A stretch of 64,000 nt of DNA from Streptomyces sp. NBC_01264. GTDB taxonomy: Bacteria > Actinomycetota > Actinomycetes > Streptomycetales > Streptomycetaceae. Below are positions 9,254-17,890 of this stretch, piece after piece. Numbering within the stretch: the stretch's first letter is position 1; each line of letters opens with the position of its first letter. A model generated the notes under the pieces. That model did not search any database. It was not told the DNA's origin and saw only the letters and a list, made by a program, of their open reading frames with translations. The stretch is taken from the NCBI RefSeq assembly GCF_026340675.1, contig NZ_JAPEOX010000001.1:1116001-1180000 (forward strand), written 5' to 3'. The position numbers and the translations under genes were made by a program.

Positions 9254-9525
9254 TTTTTCAGGAAGGCGTTCTCCATCTCGACTTCGCGAATGCGGCGTTC
9301 GAGTTCCTTCAACCGGGCGCGTTCACTCACCGTCAGCTCAGCGTCAGCGGCCGGCTCACGCCGTTTCTGGAACTTTTTCACCCAGCCCCGGAGTGTCTCC
9401 GGGTTCAATTCAAGCTCTCGGGCTGTCTCCGAGACGGTCTTGCTGGAGCGGAGCGCGATCTGGACTGCTTCCTCGCGGAACTCCGGGGTGTACTTGCTGG
9501 GCGGTGCCACTTCGTGCTTCCTCAT
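9220..9525 (-). CDS. IS3 OrfA (HTH_Tnp_1 DNA-binding subunit)
   Basis: 101 aa. The N-terminal helix-turn-helix reads YTPEFREEAVQIALRSSK, then ETARELELNPETLRGWVKKF. A leucine-zipper-like helix follows (SERARLKELERRIREVEMEN). The protein ends AYFAKDPR in the overlap with orfB, where ribosomes would shift to -1. Confidence 0.9.
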   Translation of the reverse strand: MRKHEVAPPSKYTPEFREEAVQIALRSSKTVSETARELELNPETLRGWVKKFQKRREPAADAELTVSERARLKELERRIREVEMENAFLKKCAAYFAKDPR

Positions 9526-9580
9526 TCCCTTGACAGGACAACCCTATTGGGCCCCTGTCCGAGAACTTCGGGGCACCTCA

Positions 9581-9839
9581 CGTGGCCACCGGCGGCATCG
9601 TGGCGGGTATCGGTGGAGCGGTCGTGGCGGTACCACTGGTCGCGGTGGGCAACACCGTGATCGGGTACCTCCGTGCGCGTGTCACAGCGGGACCGGCAGC
9701 GACGGTGCCCGCAGCCGTCGCCGGCGGTGACGCCGCCGCGGCCGGCCCTTCCGCGGTCGATGCCTGTGGGGCGGCCGGTGCCGGTACGGACGTTCCCGCC
9801 GAAGGCGGCGCGGAACCGGGCCCGGTGGGGCGGAGCTGA
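9581..9839 (+). pseudogene. AI-2E-family transporter, 3' part
   Basis: Starting in the CGT target duplication, the sequence encodes VATGGIVAGIGGAVVAVPLV and AVGNTVIGYLRARV, the last helices of AI-2E proteins, then an Ala/Gly-rich tail of about 50 residues. It is in phase with the 5' part once the IS3 element is removed. GTG at 9582 could restart translation but would give only a membrane stub. Confidence 0.85.
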
Positions 9840-9959
9840 CCGCTGGTCCGGGTGCAGGCCGCCGAACGCGATGGCCCGGCGGGAGGCAGAGCCGGCCGTC
9901 TGCATCGTGGTCCGTCGGCTGCCAGCAGAGAAGGCGCGCCGGTGGTTGCTCGGAGGCGA

Positions 9960-10469
9960 TTCCAGCGGGCCGCGGCCTGCTTGCTCCGGCACGCCCTGTG
10001 CGCCTACGCCGCCCAGGGCCACCCGCCGCACGTCCTGCTCCAGCACCTCGACCACCTGCTTGGCCTGCACCAGCCCGGTTGGACCACCAGCGTCTGCATC
10101 GTGCTCGTCGAACCGGGCAGCTCCCGGCTGCAGGTCGCCAACGCCGGCCACCTGCCGCCCCTGCTCCTCCCTCCCGGCGGTCCACCCCGGTACCTGCGCG
10201 AACACGGCCCGCTGCTGGGCCTGGGGGTGGACCACCCGCCGGCGGTCAGTCACGCGATCGAACCGGACAGCCTGCTCCTGATGGTCACCGACGGACTGAT
10301 CGAGACCCGCGACAGCGACCTGTACGAGCGCATGGACATCCTCAGCGCGGCCGCCTCGGCCGGGCCCCGCGACCCCGAGGGCCTGTGCACGAACCTGATT
10401 GACATCTTCGCGGCCGAACCGGACGACGACATCATCGTTTTCACCGCTCGCCTCCGTCGCCCCCTATAG
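9960..10469 (+). pseudogene. SpoIIE/PP2C phosphatase C-terminal fragment
   Basis: The frame encodes the distal half of a SpoIIE phosphatase: CIVLVEPGSSRLQVANAGHL, LLGLGVDH, SLLLMVTDGLIETRDSDLYE and EPDDDIIVFTARL. The GGDFYD and DxxGHG metal motifs and any sensor domain are missing; upstream sequence in this frame (from ATG 9852) looks non-native. It is probably a 5'-truncated relic next to the AI-2E gene. The downstream RsbW-like and STAS genes may once have been its partners. Confidence 0.6.
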
Positions 10470-10597
10470 CGACGCCGCCTGGACTGCGCGGCCCCGGCCC
10501 CGGCACTCCGTAGTATCTACGGCATGCGCCCGCCACCGGGCGTGGAAGCCCTGAGCCGGGCGGGCCAACGAAGCGGACAGCGGAGGGCGACCCACAG

Positions 10598-11029
10598 ATG
10601 TCGACCGAATCCTCCATGTCAGTGGCCGCCGTTCTCGACGGCACCGAGAGGATTGCAGACGCCCGGCACATAGCCAGCTCGTTCCTCGATGGTCTACGCG
10701 ACGCGCACGGCCTGCTCGTGTCCGTCCGCACGCTGGAAACCGTTGAACTCGTGGTCAGTGAGCTGGTCACCAACGCGCGCAAGTACGCCCCCGGCACCCA
10801 CCTGCTGACGCTGGCGGTCCAGGACGGATCCGTCGAGGTGGGCCTGTGGGACAGCAGCCCGATCACTCCGACGATCCTGGCCCCCGACCCTTTCAGGGTC
10901 GGCCAGCACGGCCTGGAGATCGTGAGGGCCTCGGCTCAGGATTTCCGGGTCCAGCGAGAGGCAAAGGGAAAGCGCATCACCGTTGCCATCGCACTTGACG
11001 AGGACCCATCGCGGCCCGCCACCGGGTGA
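10598..11029 (+). CDS. RsbW-like ATP-binding anti-sigma kinase
   Basis: 143 aa HATPase_c domain of the SpoIIAB/RsbW kind. The N box is VELVVSELVTNARKYA, the G1 box is VGLWDSSP and the second Gly motif is FRVGQHGLEIV. Such proteins bind sigma factors or phosphorylate STAS proteins; many Streptomyces copies have unknown targets. It is followed 127 bp later by an STAS gene on the same strand, a plausible antagonist. Confidence 0.85.
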   Translation: MSTESSMSVAAVLDGTERIADARHIASSFLDGLRDAHGLLVSVRTLETVELVVSELVTNARKYAPGTHLLTLAVQDGSVEVGLWDSSPITPTILAPDPFRVGQHGLEIVRASAQDFRVQREAKGKRITVAIALDEDPSRPATG

Positions 11030-11156
11030 CCGCCCCCTCGCTCCGAGCGCAGACCCCCCTCCATCGCGGGAGACCAGATCCACAGATTCGGGATCCGTGA
11101 CATGCCGACCACCCCGGGGAACCGTGCTTCCCCACAGCCGAGATACAGAGGGACCC

Positions 11157-11489
11157 ATGGAACAGCTCGTGACGGTGTTGCCGGACGTCGAAGGCGTACG
11201 CGTGATCGCATGCGCCGGAGAATTCGACCAGGACACTCTGGAGCCGTTCAGCCGGGCCGTCGACCTGGCCGTCGCCGACCCCACGGTGCGAACCATCGTC
11301 GTGGACGTCAGCCAGGTGACCTTCGCCGACTCCTCCATGCTCAACGCCCTTATGTGCCTGAGGGGCACCGGCTCCCGGCTCATCCTCTCCGGCCCGATCC
11401 CCGCTCGGCTCGCCCGGCTCTTCGAGCTCACCTCGGCAGGCCAGATCTTCACCATCGTCGACAGCGTCGACGCAGCACGCGCTCTGTAG
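11157..11489 (+). CDS. STAS-domain anti-anti-sigma factor
   Basis: 110 aa from the ATG at 11157, preceded by AGAGGGA. Single STAS domain with the phosphosite FADSSMLNALM and the C-terminal helix RLARLFELTSAGQIFTIV. The usual Gly after the Ser pair is Met, a departure from the DSSGL consensus. Probable partner of the RsbW-like kinase upstream. Confidence 0.85.
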   Translation: MEQLVTVLPDVEGVRVIACAGEFDQDTLEPFSRAVDLAVADPTVRTIVVDVSQVTFADSSMLNALMCLRGTGSRLILSGPIPARLARLFELTSAGQIFTIVDSVDAARAL

Positions 11490-11745
11490 AGAGCTCGACC
11501 GCTTACGCCGCGGGGACGGCAGCGCGGTCGGAGTACGGTGGGAAGCGCTGTGCCGCAAGAAGGCCCCCGGCGTGCTGATGGGAGGCCCCGGCCAGCAGGA
11601 CCGTAGGCAGCCACCCTCGCAAAGCGTGCACCGGAAGCAGCAGCCCCCGACGCCGCCACTGCGGGATGCCGGGGCACTGATGGGACAGCTGCCTACCTAA
11701 CGGGTTCAGGTGGGGATCGGCCCGCACCCACCCGGGCCCCAGCTG

Positions 11746-12066
11746 TTAGTTTGGCTCACCCGGGTCGGAGGGTGGGTAGAGCGGGGCGATGCTCGCCCAG
11801 TACCGGTCGAGGTGTGCGTCTGCTGTTCTCAGCACTTGCTGGTGGGTCCGGTCGAGGAAGGCAGTGTGCAGGCTGATCACGCGATCGTGGCCCGTACCGG
11901 CCCCGGCCGAGGCGGGTGCTGTCCGGCGCCACGGGGCACGGGCGGCGCTGGCTCCGTGCCCGTTGCGTCGTGCGCGAGCAGACCACCAGCGCCCCGTGAG
12001 GACGCCGGCCGTGACGACCGTGACGGCCACAGCAGCCAGGGCCTGCAGACCGTGTTGCACGGCCAT
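11746..12066 (-). CDS. Small membrane-anchored protein, unknown function
   Basis: The ATG at 12066 has a strong GGAGGAAG site 2-3 nt upstream, giving 106 aa. One N-terminal transmembrane helix (LQALAAVAVTVVTAGVLTG) is followed by a basic stretch (WWSARARRNGHG) and a soluble helical tail (LHTAFLDRTHQQVLRTADAH). I do not recognise the family. It lies downstream of the Holin-X/DUF3618/DUF4235 genes and may be part of the same envelope locus. Confidence 0.55.
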   Translation of the reverse strand: MAVQHGLQALAAVAVTVVTAGVLTGRWWSARARRNGHGASAARAPWRRTAPASAGAGTGHDRVISLHTAFLDRTHQQVLRTADAHLDRYWASIAPLYPPSDPGEPN

Positions 12067-12152
12067 GACTTCCTCCACGAAGAGATGGGTGTCGACAGCG
12101 CAAGCAGAAGGGGTGGTGCCGGCCGGCTCGGGCGGGCTGCCACCGCGGCGGG

Positions 12153-12419
12153 TCAGCCGGGCCAAGTGCCCGTCGCACGTCGTACGGCCACTGCACCCGA
12201 CCGCTCGACCGAGGCCTTGACCACGGCGAAGATCGCACCCTGGATGGCCGCGGCGAGCAGGATCTGCTTCCAGGACCGGCCCTCGTCGGTGGCTTCGGGA
12301 GCGTCGCCCTCGCCTTCGATGACCTTCCAGGCCTGCTTGAACGCTGCGCCCGCGATCATGCCGCTCATGGCGCCGAGGGCCAGCCCGACCGGCTTGTAGG
12401 GGATCTTGGAAGCGTTCAC
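12153..12419 (-). CDS. DUF4235 family membrane protein
   Basis: 88 aa with the family pattern YKPVGLALGAMSGMIAGAAFKQAWK and QILLAAAIQGAIFAVVKASV, ending in RRATGTWPG. Two predicted transmembrane helices with an acidic loop. The ATG overlaps the DUF3618 stop by 4 bp, so the two are translationally coupled. Streptomyces commonly carry DUF4235, DUF3618 and Holin-X genes together; their function is not established. Confidence 0.88.
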   Translation of the reverse strand: MNASKIPYKPVGLALGAMSGMIAGAAFKQAWKVIEGEGDAPEATDEGRSWKQILLAAAIQGAIFAVVKASVERSGAVAVRRATGTWPG

Positions 12420-12904
12420 CTGCGGCGTCCTCGGCTGCGGCGCACCAGTAGGAAGACGGCCACGGCGGCTCCGGCCACGAGGAGCGGACCGCGGTTGGCG
12501 CGTGCGGCCGTCGCTGCCTGTCCGGCCTTCTCCAGGACCGGGTCGGGGGTCTTGTCCAGGGCGTACTGGCCCGCCTTGGCCGCGCCGTCCCGTAGCTGTG
12601 CCGCGGCCTGCGCGGTCTTCTCCAGGGCGGGGTCGGGCGTGCCGTCCTTCACCAGGTGGACGGCCCGCTCCGCCTTCTCGCGGATCTGTTCGGAGACCAG
12701 AGCTGTCTTCTCGGCGGCCTGGTCCGTGAGAGCGGCCGTCTTCTCCTTGGCCTGGGCCTTGATGTCGGCCTTCGCGGCGAGGGCCTCGACGGTCTGGCCG
12801 AGCTCGTCGCGGGTGCGCTCGACCTGCTCGCGCAGTTCCGCGGTGTCGTTCATGCCGGAGCTGGGGGTGGGAATGCCGATGTTGGTACGGGCGTCGTCGT
12901 TCAT
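12416..12904 (-). CDS. DUF3618 family protein
   Basis: 162 aa. The N-terminal DUF3618 motif is TAELREQVERTRDELGQTVE. A long Ala/Lys/Glu-rich amphipathic helical stretch with repeats (AEKTALVSEQIREKAERAVH; TPDPALEKTAQAA and TPDPVLEKAGQAA) leads to a C-terminal transmembrane helix (GPLLVAGAAVAVFLLVRRS). It starts in an ATGA overlap with the Holin-X gene and ends in an ATGA overlap with the DUF4235 gene. Confidence 0.87.
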   Translation of the reverse strand: MNDDARTNIGIPTPSSGMNDTAELREQVERTRDELGQTVEALAAKADIKAQAKEKTAALTDQAAEKTALVSEQIREKAERAVHLVKDGTPDPALEKTAQAAAQLRDGAAKAGQYALDKTPDPVLEKAGQAATAARANRGPLLVAGAAVAVFLLVRRSRGRRR

Positions 12905-13314
12905 CGGTGTGCCTTCTCCTTGATCTCGGCCAGGTCGGCCTTGACGCTGTCGATGGTCTGCTCGGGAGCCGGGGAGCCTGCCCGGGCGATCTGCGTCTTG
13001 CCGGCCAGTGCGGCCAGCGCGGCCGCGAGGCCCAGGGCCGCGGTGACGATCAGGGCCGACACCCACAGCGGCAGGACCAACGCGAGCGCGGCGATACAGG
13101 TGGCTGCCAGGGCCTGAAGTGCCAGAAAGCCGAGGAGTCCTGCGGCGCCGAAGAGGCCGCCGCTCTTCCCGTAGTGCTTGCCCTTATCCGTCATTTCCGC
13201 CCGGGCCAGTCGCATTTCCTCGCGCACCAGCTCGGACATCTGCTGCGAGGCGCGTGAGACCAGGGCGCCCACCGAGTCGTCTGCGATGTGAGGATGTCGC
13301 TCTGCCGTGCTCAT
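12901..13314 (-). CDS. Actinobacterial Holin-X (phage holin superfamily III) protein
   Basis: 137 aa from the ATG at 13314 (STAERHPHIADDSVGALVSR). A helical N-terminal part (QQMSELVREEMRLARAEMTD) is followed by two transmembrane helices (LFGAAGLLGFLALQALAATC and WVSALIVTAALGLAAALAAL) and a charged tail. An in-frame ATG at 13341 is possible but less like the family. First gene of a three-gene operon. Despite the name, the family is a chromosomal envelope protein family. Confidence 0.85.
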   Translation of the reverse strand: MSTAERHPHIADDSVGALVSRASQQMSELVREEMRLARAEMTDKGKHYGKSGGLFGAAGLLGFLALQALAATCIAALALVLPLWVSALIVTAALGLAAALAALAGKTQIARAGSPAPEQTIDSVKADLAEIKEKAHR

Positions 13315-13537
13315 GATGGGGACACCTTGCCCTTCTTCCATTGGGTGGAACGTGCCTTACGTCGGCCTGGAGCTCTTCCCGGCGCTACCCGAGGTGGCCT
13401 GGACGGACTTGCGAACGGACCTCGAAGTGCGTGACGGGACTTCCCCGTTGAGATGTCCAGGGCATCGACATCGCGCGACTACCCCGCAACGGCCCCGCCA
13501 CCCCCTCGGCAACCAACCTGAGGGAAAGGGGCAGGGG

Positions 13538-14584
13538 TCAATGCTCCATGCGGCGGTGGTCGCCGTCGCTCCAGGCGCGGGTGTCACGGGGTTCGACGTA
13601 GGGCTCCTGGTCCTTGGGCAGTCCGCCGGCGATCGCCCTCTGCCGGGTCAATTCGGCGTCGAACTCCAGGCCGAGCAGGATCGCCAGGTTGGTGATCCAC
13701 AACCACACGAGGAAGACGATGACACCGGCGAGCGTGCCGTAGGTCTTGTTGTAGGAGGCGAAGTTCGCGACGTAGAACGCGAAGCCGGCCGAGGCGGCCA
13801 TCCAGATGGCCAGCGCCAGGAAGCTGCCCGGCGTCACCCACTTGAAGCCGCGGCCCTTCGCGTTCGGCGCGGCCCAGTAGAGAATCGCGATCATGATCGT
13901 GACGAGAAGGACCAGCACCGGCCACTTCACGATCGACCACACGGTCAGAGCCGTGTCCCCCACCCCCAGCGCGGTGCCCGCCTGCCGGGCCAGGGCGCCT
14001 GAGAAGACGACGATCAGCGCACTGGCAACGGCCAGGACCATCAGCGTGACGGTGAGGGCCAGGCGCAGCGGGAGGACCTTCCAGACAGGGCGGCCTTCGG
14101 GGATGTCATAGACGGCGTTCGAGCTGCGGATGAACGCGGCGATGTAGCCGGACGCCGACCACACGGCGACGACCAAGCCGACGATCGCCAGCAGCGAGCC
14201 CACCCCGGAGTGACCCTGAAGCTGCAACACCGCGTCGCTGACCACGTCCCGCGCCGAACCGGGAGCGAGTTGCCGCAGGTTTTCCAGGACCTGCTTCGTC
14301 GCCGACTCCCCGGCGATGCCCAGCAGCGACACCAGCACCAGCAGAGCAGGGAAGAGCGCCAGGACCCCGTAGTAGGTGAGCGCCGCGGCCCGGTCGGCGA
14401 GTTCGTCCTCCTGGAACTCCCTTACGGTGCCGCGCAGCACCGCCTTCCACGACCGCTTCGGCAACTCGGTGGGCCGGTCGGGCGCCCGCTCCTCCACCGT
14501 CGGACCCGGTCCCGCCGTGTTCTCGGGGCCGGTTTCACAGCGCCGGTCGTCCCCACCTGGGCCTGCCTTCGATGTGCGTGTCAT
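13538..14584 (-). CDS. YihY/virulence factor BrkB family membrane protein
   Basis: 348 aa. A disordered Pro/Glu-rich N-terminus of about 40 residues precedes the YihY core: ELADRAAALTYYGVLALFPA, then VWSASGYIAAFIRSSNAVYD and a C-terminal block with YNKTYGTLAGVIVFLVWLW. Six transmembrane helices are expected. The family was once called RNase BN in error; its function is unclear. The gene overlaps a small upstream ORF by 4 bp (ATGA). Confidence 0.9.
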   Translation of the reverse strand: MTRTSKAGPGGDDRRCETGPENTAGPGPTVEERAPDRPTELPKRSWKAVLRGTVREFQEDELADRAAALTYYGVLALFPALLVLVSLLGIAGESATKQVLENLRQLAPGSARDVVSDAVLQLQGHSGVGSLLAIVGLVVAVWSASGYIAAFIRSSNAVYDIPEGRPVWKVLPLRLALTVTLMVLAVASALIVVFSGALARQAGTALGVGDTALTVWSIVKWPVLVLLVTIMIAILYWAAPNAKGRGFKWVTPGSFLALAIWMAASAGFAFYVANFASYNKTYGTLAGVIVFLVWLWITNLAILLGLEFDAELTRQRAIAGGLPKDQEPYVEPRDTRAWSDGDHRRMEH

Positions 14585-14871
14585 GCTCTGCGCCTGTCCT
14601 GGATCGCCTCACTCATGTCAGCGAGGACGCGCAATAACCTGGCTCGTTCTCCTTCGGCTGACGATGCTTGGAAAGCTCCCGTGGTCCGGCGGTGGCCGCC
14701 GGACCGCTGTTCGCAGCGTGGCGGGATCCGATCGAGTTCCGACACCTCCCGCAGCAGCCCGAGAACGACCTCGACGGCCTCACCACCCGCAGCGCGCACC
14801 GTCTCCGCGGCAACCCCGGCCGACAGCAAAAGCCCGGCTGACCTGGAAGGATCTGGCCACCGCCCTGGCAT
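14581..14871 (-). CDS. Hypothetical small protein
   Basis: 96 aa, coupled to the YihY gene by an ATGA overlap, which is the main reason to keep it. No domain is recognised; the C-terminus (RLLRVLADMSEAIQDRRRA) looks helical. The ribosome site at the ATG is poor, so the real start may be internal. Confidence 0.35.
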   Translation of the reverse strand: MPGRWPDPSRSAGLLLSAGVAAETVRAAGGEAVEVVLGLLREVSELDRIPPRCEQRSGGHRRTTGAFQASSAEGERARLLRVLADMSEAIQDRRRA

Positions 14872-14888
14872 CCTTCTAGGCTGTACAC

Positions 14889-15242
14889 ATGAAAGATGCG
14901 CAGGACCGCGTTCCGCCCGTAGAGGTGGAGAAGCAAGTGCCGCAAGTGATCGTCAACATCGGCGGCGAGATGGACATCGACCGGGCCCCGCTGCTCCAAG
15001 GTGCCCTGCATACCCTGATCACCCAGCCCGACTGTCCGCCCGAAGTCGTCCTCGACCTGACGGAACTCACCTTCTGCGACTCATCCGGCCTCAACGCCAT
15101 CCTTCGGGCCCGCCTCACCGCTGAAGCACACGGCCGCCACGTCACCCTCCACGCCCCCAACCGGCAAGTCACCAAACTCCTCGAACTCACCGGCACCGAA
15201 CAGCTCTTCCACATCACTACGGGCCCCGGCAAGTCCGACTGA
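14889..15242 (+). CDS. STAS-domain anti-anti-sigma factor
   Basis: 117 aa; canonical STAS with VIVNIGGEMDIDRAPLL, phosphosite FCDSSGLNAILRAR (Ser65/Ser66) and the C-terminal helix VTKLLELTGTEQLFHI. It is transcribed divergently from the YihY gene cluster. A decayed gene with an almost identical phosphosite stretch lies at 22119 on the minus strand. Confidence 0.9.
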   Translation: MKDAQDRVPPVEVEKQVPQVIVNIGGEMDIDRAPLLQGALHTLITQPDCPPEVVLDLTELTFCDSSGLNAILRARLTAEAHGRHVTLHAPNRQVTKLLELTGTEQLFHITTGPGKSD

Positions 15243-15444
15243 TCGCCTGCCGTGACCACCGGATGAGCGTCGGCGTACGAACACCTACCCCGGTGCCCAA
15301 GAAGCCCAGAACGAGGCGGAGCGCCCACTGGGAAGAATAGGTCCGGAGGCCAGTGCCGAGAGGGACCGAACCCAGGCCAGACCCCATCACCGCGTCCGAG
15401 CCATCCGCCCGGGACACCTCGACGCGAGCCCTGCGCCTGGCTCC

Positions 15445-16404
15445 TCATGGATGCTCACCGGGACCGGACAGACGGGCGGCGAGCGGGGTCGGGGAAAGGT
15501 CCGCGGTCTCTTCGCCCGCTTCCAGGAGGGTGTCGGCGGCGCCGACGATGAGAGGGTCCGGGATGCCGACCGCGTCAGGGTCCTTGTTCGCGTAGTCCAG
15601 TCGCCACAGCAGATGGCGCATGGCCTGGAGCCGCGCCCGGCGCTTGTCGTTGCTCTTGACCACGGTCCAGGGGGCGTCGTCCGTATCGGTGGCACGGAAC
15701 ATGGCGATCTTGGCCGCCGTGTAGTCGTCCCAGAGGTCGAGGGAGGCCAGGTCGGTCGGCGAGAGCTTCCACTGGCGGACCGGATCCACGCGGCGGATGG
15801 CGAAGCGGGTGCGCTGCTCCGCGCGCGAGACGGAGAACCAGAACTTGACCAGGTGGATTCCGTCCTCGACGAGCATCGTCTCGAAGGACGGGCACTGGGC
15901 CAGGAAGAGCCTGTACTCCTCGTCCGTGCAGAACTCCATGACCTTCTCCACGCCCGCGCGGTTGTACCAGGAGCGGTCGAAGAACACGATCTCGCCGGCG
16001 GCCGGGAGGTGGCCGACGTAGCGCTGGAAGTACCACTGGCCCGCTTCGCGTTCGGTGGGCTTGTCCAGGGCCACGACCCGGGCTCCGCGCGGGTTGAGGC
16101 GCTCGGTGAACCGCTGGATGGTGCCGCCCTTGCCCGCGGCGTCGCGGCCCTCGCACACCACCACGACCCGGGCGCCGGTCTCCTTCACCCACTTCTGCAG
16201 CTTGAGCATCTCAATCTGCAGAATCCGCTTGGCACGCTCGTACTCCACCCGCCGGAGCCTCCGGTCGTACGGGTGATTCTCGCGCCACGTCCGGATCGGC
16301 AGCCCCGCGCCATCGAGTAGGACGGGCTGTTCTGGACGGCTCGCATCGACCCGGAGCCCGGCCAGGAGCTCTTCCGGATGTCCCGTGTCCGCCTCATCGG
16401 TCAT
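15445..16404 (-). CDS. ppk2: Polyphosphate kinase 2 (PPK2 family)
   Basis: 319 aa from the ATG at 16404; an in-frame GTG at 16434 would add 10 residues. The Walker A motif is CEGRDAAGKGGTI and Walker B is EIVFFDRSWYNRAGVE; the lid has REAGQWYFQRYVGHLP and SRAEQRTRFAIRR. PPK2 enzymes transfer phosphate between polyphosphate and nucleotides, in most cases making GTP/ATP from polyphosphate. The arrangement of a single domain indicates the class that phosphorylates nucleoside diphosphates. It fits the energy-stress theme but lies alone. Confidence 0.92.
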   Translation of the reverse strand: MTDEADTGHPEELLAGLRVDASRPEQPVLLDGAGLPIRTWRENHPYDRRLRRVEYERAKRILQIEMLKLQKWVKETGARVVVVCEGRDAAGKGGTIQRFTERLNPRGARVVALDKPTEREAGQWYFQRYVGHLPAAGEIVFFDRSWYNRAGVEKVMEFCTDEEYRLFLAQCPSFETMLVEDGIHLVKFWFSVSRAEQRTRFAIRRVDPVRQWKLSPTDLASLDLWDDYTAAKIAMFRATDTDDAPWTVVKSNDKRRARLQAMRHLLWRLDYANKDPDAVGIPDPLIVGAADTLLEAGEETADLSPTPLAARLSGPGEHP

Positions 16405-16771
16405 CCCGCACACCGTCCCCTCGGGGGCCGCCACAGCGTGAACCGCCGAGCACTGCCCATGCCCCGCCTACCCGTGGCCGGTCGTGCCAACCGGACCGCT
16501 CGCCCGGGCCGGGGCACCAGCCCGGCCGCCTGTGCCCGATTCCCAGCGCAATGGACGGGTGCCGCCCGTTTGCGCGGCTGGATCCCGGCGACAAGCCTGA
16601 ATGAGGGAGCCCGTCGCAGTGAGTGAGCGGCGCGGGTTCCCGAACGGCCCGAGCCGCGTGGTGGCATCCCCCCGCCACCACGCGGCCGGCGCTCCCGCCG
16701 AGCCCGGCTCCGCCGCCCCTGCGACTTCCCGTTGCCGGAGTCCGCCCCAGCCACCCGTAAGGAGACCTGTC
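16405..16771. other. Intergenic region between divergent genes
   Basis: No gene recognised between the ppk2 start and the small gene at 16772. It contains a strong hairpin (16653-16686), listed separately. Confidence 0.5.
16653..16686. terminator. Perfect 13-bp hairpin
   Basis: GCCGCGTGGTGGC at 16653-16665 pairs exactly with GCCACCACGCGGC at 16674-16686 around an 8-nt loop. It resembles an actinobacterial intrinsic terminator without a U tract. It lies between divergently oriented genes, where a terminator is not expected, so it may be left from a lost gene or have another role. Confidence 0.6.
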
Positions 16772-16990
16772 ATGCGCAGTGCACCATCGGAGCCTGAACT
16801 TCCGGACCGCGTTCCGGAGAAGCGAGACGCAGTCACCCCGGACCTGCCCCCCTTCGGCCCGAGTGCCCCCGACCTCCCGGACGCGACCGGACAGCCCCAG
16901 CACAAGGGGTCCGGGGAGGACGGGAGCGAGAAGGGCGAGCAGCCCGCAGCCGGGCCGGGCAACGCCAAGCCCCAGGAGCCGACCGACTGA
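16772..16990 (+). CDS. Small acidic, Pro-rich hydrophilic protein
   Basis: 72 aa. AAGGAG lies 7 nt before the ATG, a strong site. The product is low complexity and probably disordered (DLPPFGPSAPDLPDATGQPQ, KGSGEDGSEKGEQPAAGPG). I do not recognise it. The good ribosome site and length argue for expression. Confidence 0.5.
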   Translation: MRSAPSEPELPDRVPEKRDAVTPDLPPFGPSAPDLPDATGQPQHKGSGEDGSEKGEQPAAGPGNAKPQEPTD

Positions 16991-17223
16991 CAGCCGGAAG
17001 TCGGGGCCCGCTCGGCTGGCTCGCGGAATGTACATCCACCACTACGTGTGGGGTCCTGCTGCTCACTGCGGTCGGCGCGACCGGTTTGATCTTGGGCACG
17101 GCACGGGCGCCTCAATGGCCTCCCGTACGGGGAAGGCCTGGACCACGGGGGGCAGATTGACCCAAAGGGGATGAATGGGATCGCTTGCCACATCAAAGCG
17201 GGGTGTGGGGGTAGCCGCGCATC

Positions 17224-17847
17224 ATGAACCCCAATAGAAACACCCCGCTGCGTGCTGTCGCGCTCGTCTGCACCCTCTCCCCCTCCCCCGACCCGTCCAG
17301 CTCTCAGCTGCTGGCCGAGCAGACCATGGCGGCGCTCGCCGAGCACGGAGTCACGGGAAAGACCGTCCGGATCGCCGACCACGACGTGAAGACCGGTGTG
17401 AGCACCGACCTGGGCGACGGCGACGCCTGGCCGGAGATCCGCGACACGATCCTGGGCTGCGACATCCTGATCCTGTCCACGCCCATCTGGCTCGGACATC
17501 CCTCCAGCATCGCCCAGAAGGTCATGGAACGGCTGAATGCGGAGATCTCCGAGACCGACGACGAGGGCCGCATGCTCACCTACGGCAAGGTCGCCGCGGT
17601 CTGTGTCGTCGGCAACGAGGACGGCGCCCACAAGGTCAGCGCCGACCTCTACCAGGGCCTGAACGACGCCGGGTTCTCCCTCGCCCCCAACGCCGTCACC
17701 TACTGGGTCGGTGAGGCGATGCAGAGCACCGACTACCAGGACCTCGAGAAGACACCGGAGAAGACCGCCGGCACCACCGCCACCCTCGCCGCGAACACCG
17801 CCCACCTCGCCCGCTGCCTCAAGGCCGCTCCCTACCCGGCGAACTGA
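17224..17847 (+). CDS. Flavodoxin-fold NAD(P)H:FMN reductase-like protein
   Basis: 207 aa. The N-terminal beta strand and phosphate loop (ALVCTLSPSPDPSSSQLLAE) and the block CDILILSTPIWLGHPSSIAQ, VMERLNAEI indicate a flavodoxin/NADPH-dependent FMN reductase fold. VCVVGNEDGAHKVSADLYQG precedes a C-terminal helix. These proteins reduce quinones or other acceptors with bound FMN. It precedes an SDR and a catalase on the same strand (43 and 59 bp gaps), suggesting one oxidative-stress transcript. Confidence 0.85.
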   Translation: MNPNRNTPLRAVALVCTLSPSPDPSSSQLLAEQTMAALAEHGVTGKTVRIADHDVKTGVSTDLGDGDAWPEIRDTILGCDILILSTPIWLGHPSSIAQKVMERLNAEISETDDEGRMLTYGKVAAVCVVGNEDGAHKVSADLYQGLNDAGFSLAPNAVTYWVGEAMQSTDYQDLEKTPEKTAGTTATLAANTAHLARCLKAAPYPAN

Positions 17848-17890
17848 GCCACTACTCGCCCTTGCGCGCACCGGAGAGCAGGAGGAACGA

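Larger units (their letters stand above)
8287..9580 (-). mobile_element. IS3-family insertion sequence, complete, 1294 bp
   Basis: Imperfect 28-bp inverted repeats begin TGAGG and end TCGGACAGGG at both ends. The direct repeat CGT (8284-8286 and 9581-9583) is a 3-bp target duplication typical of IS3. It carries orfA and orfB on the minus strand and sits inside an AI-2E transporter gene. Intact repeats, target duplication and both frames suggest recent insertion and a possibly active element. Confidence 0.92.
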
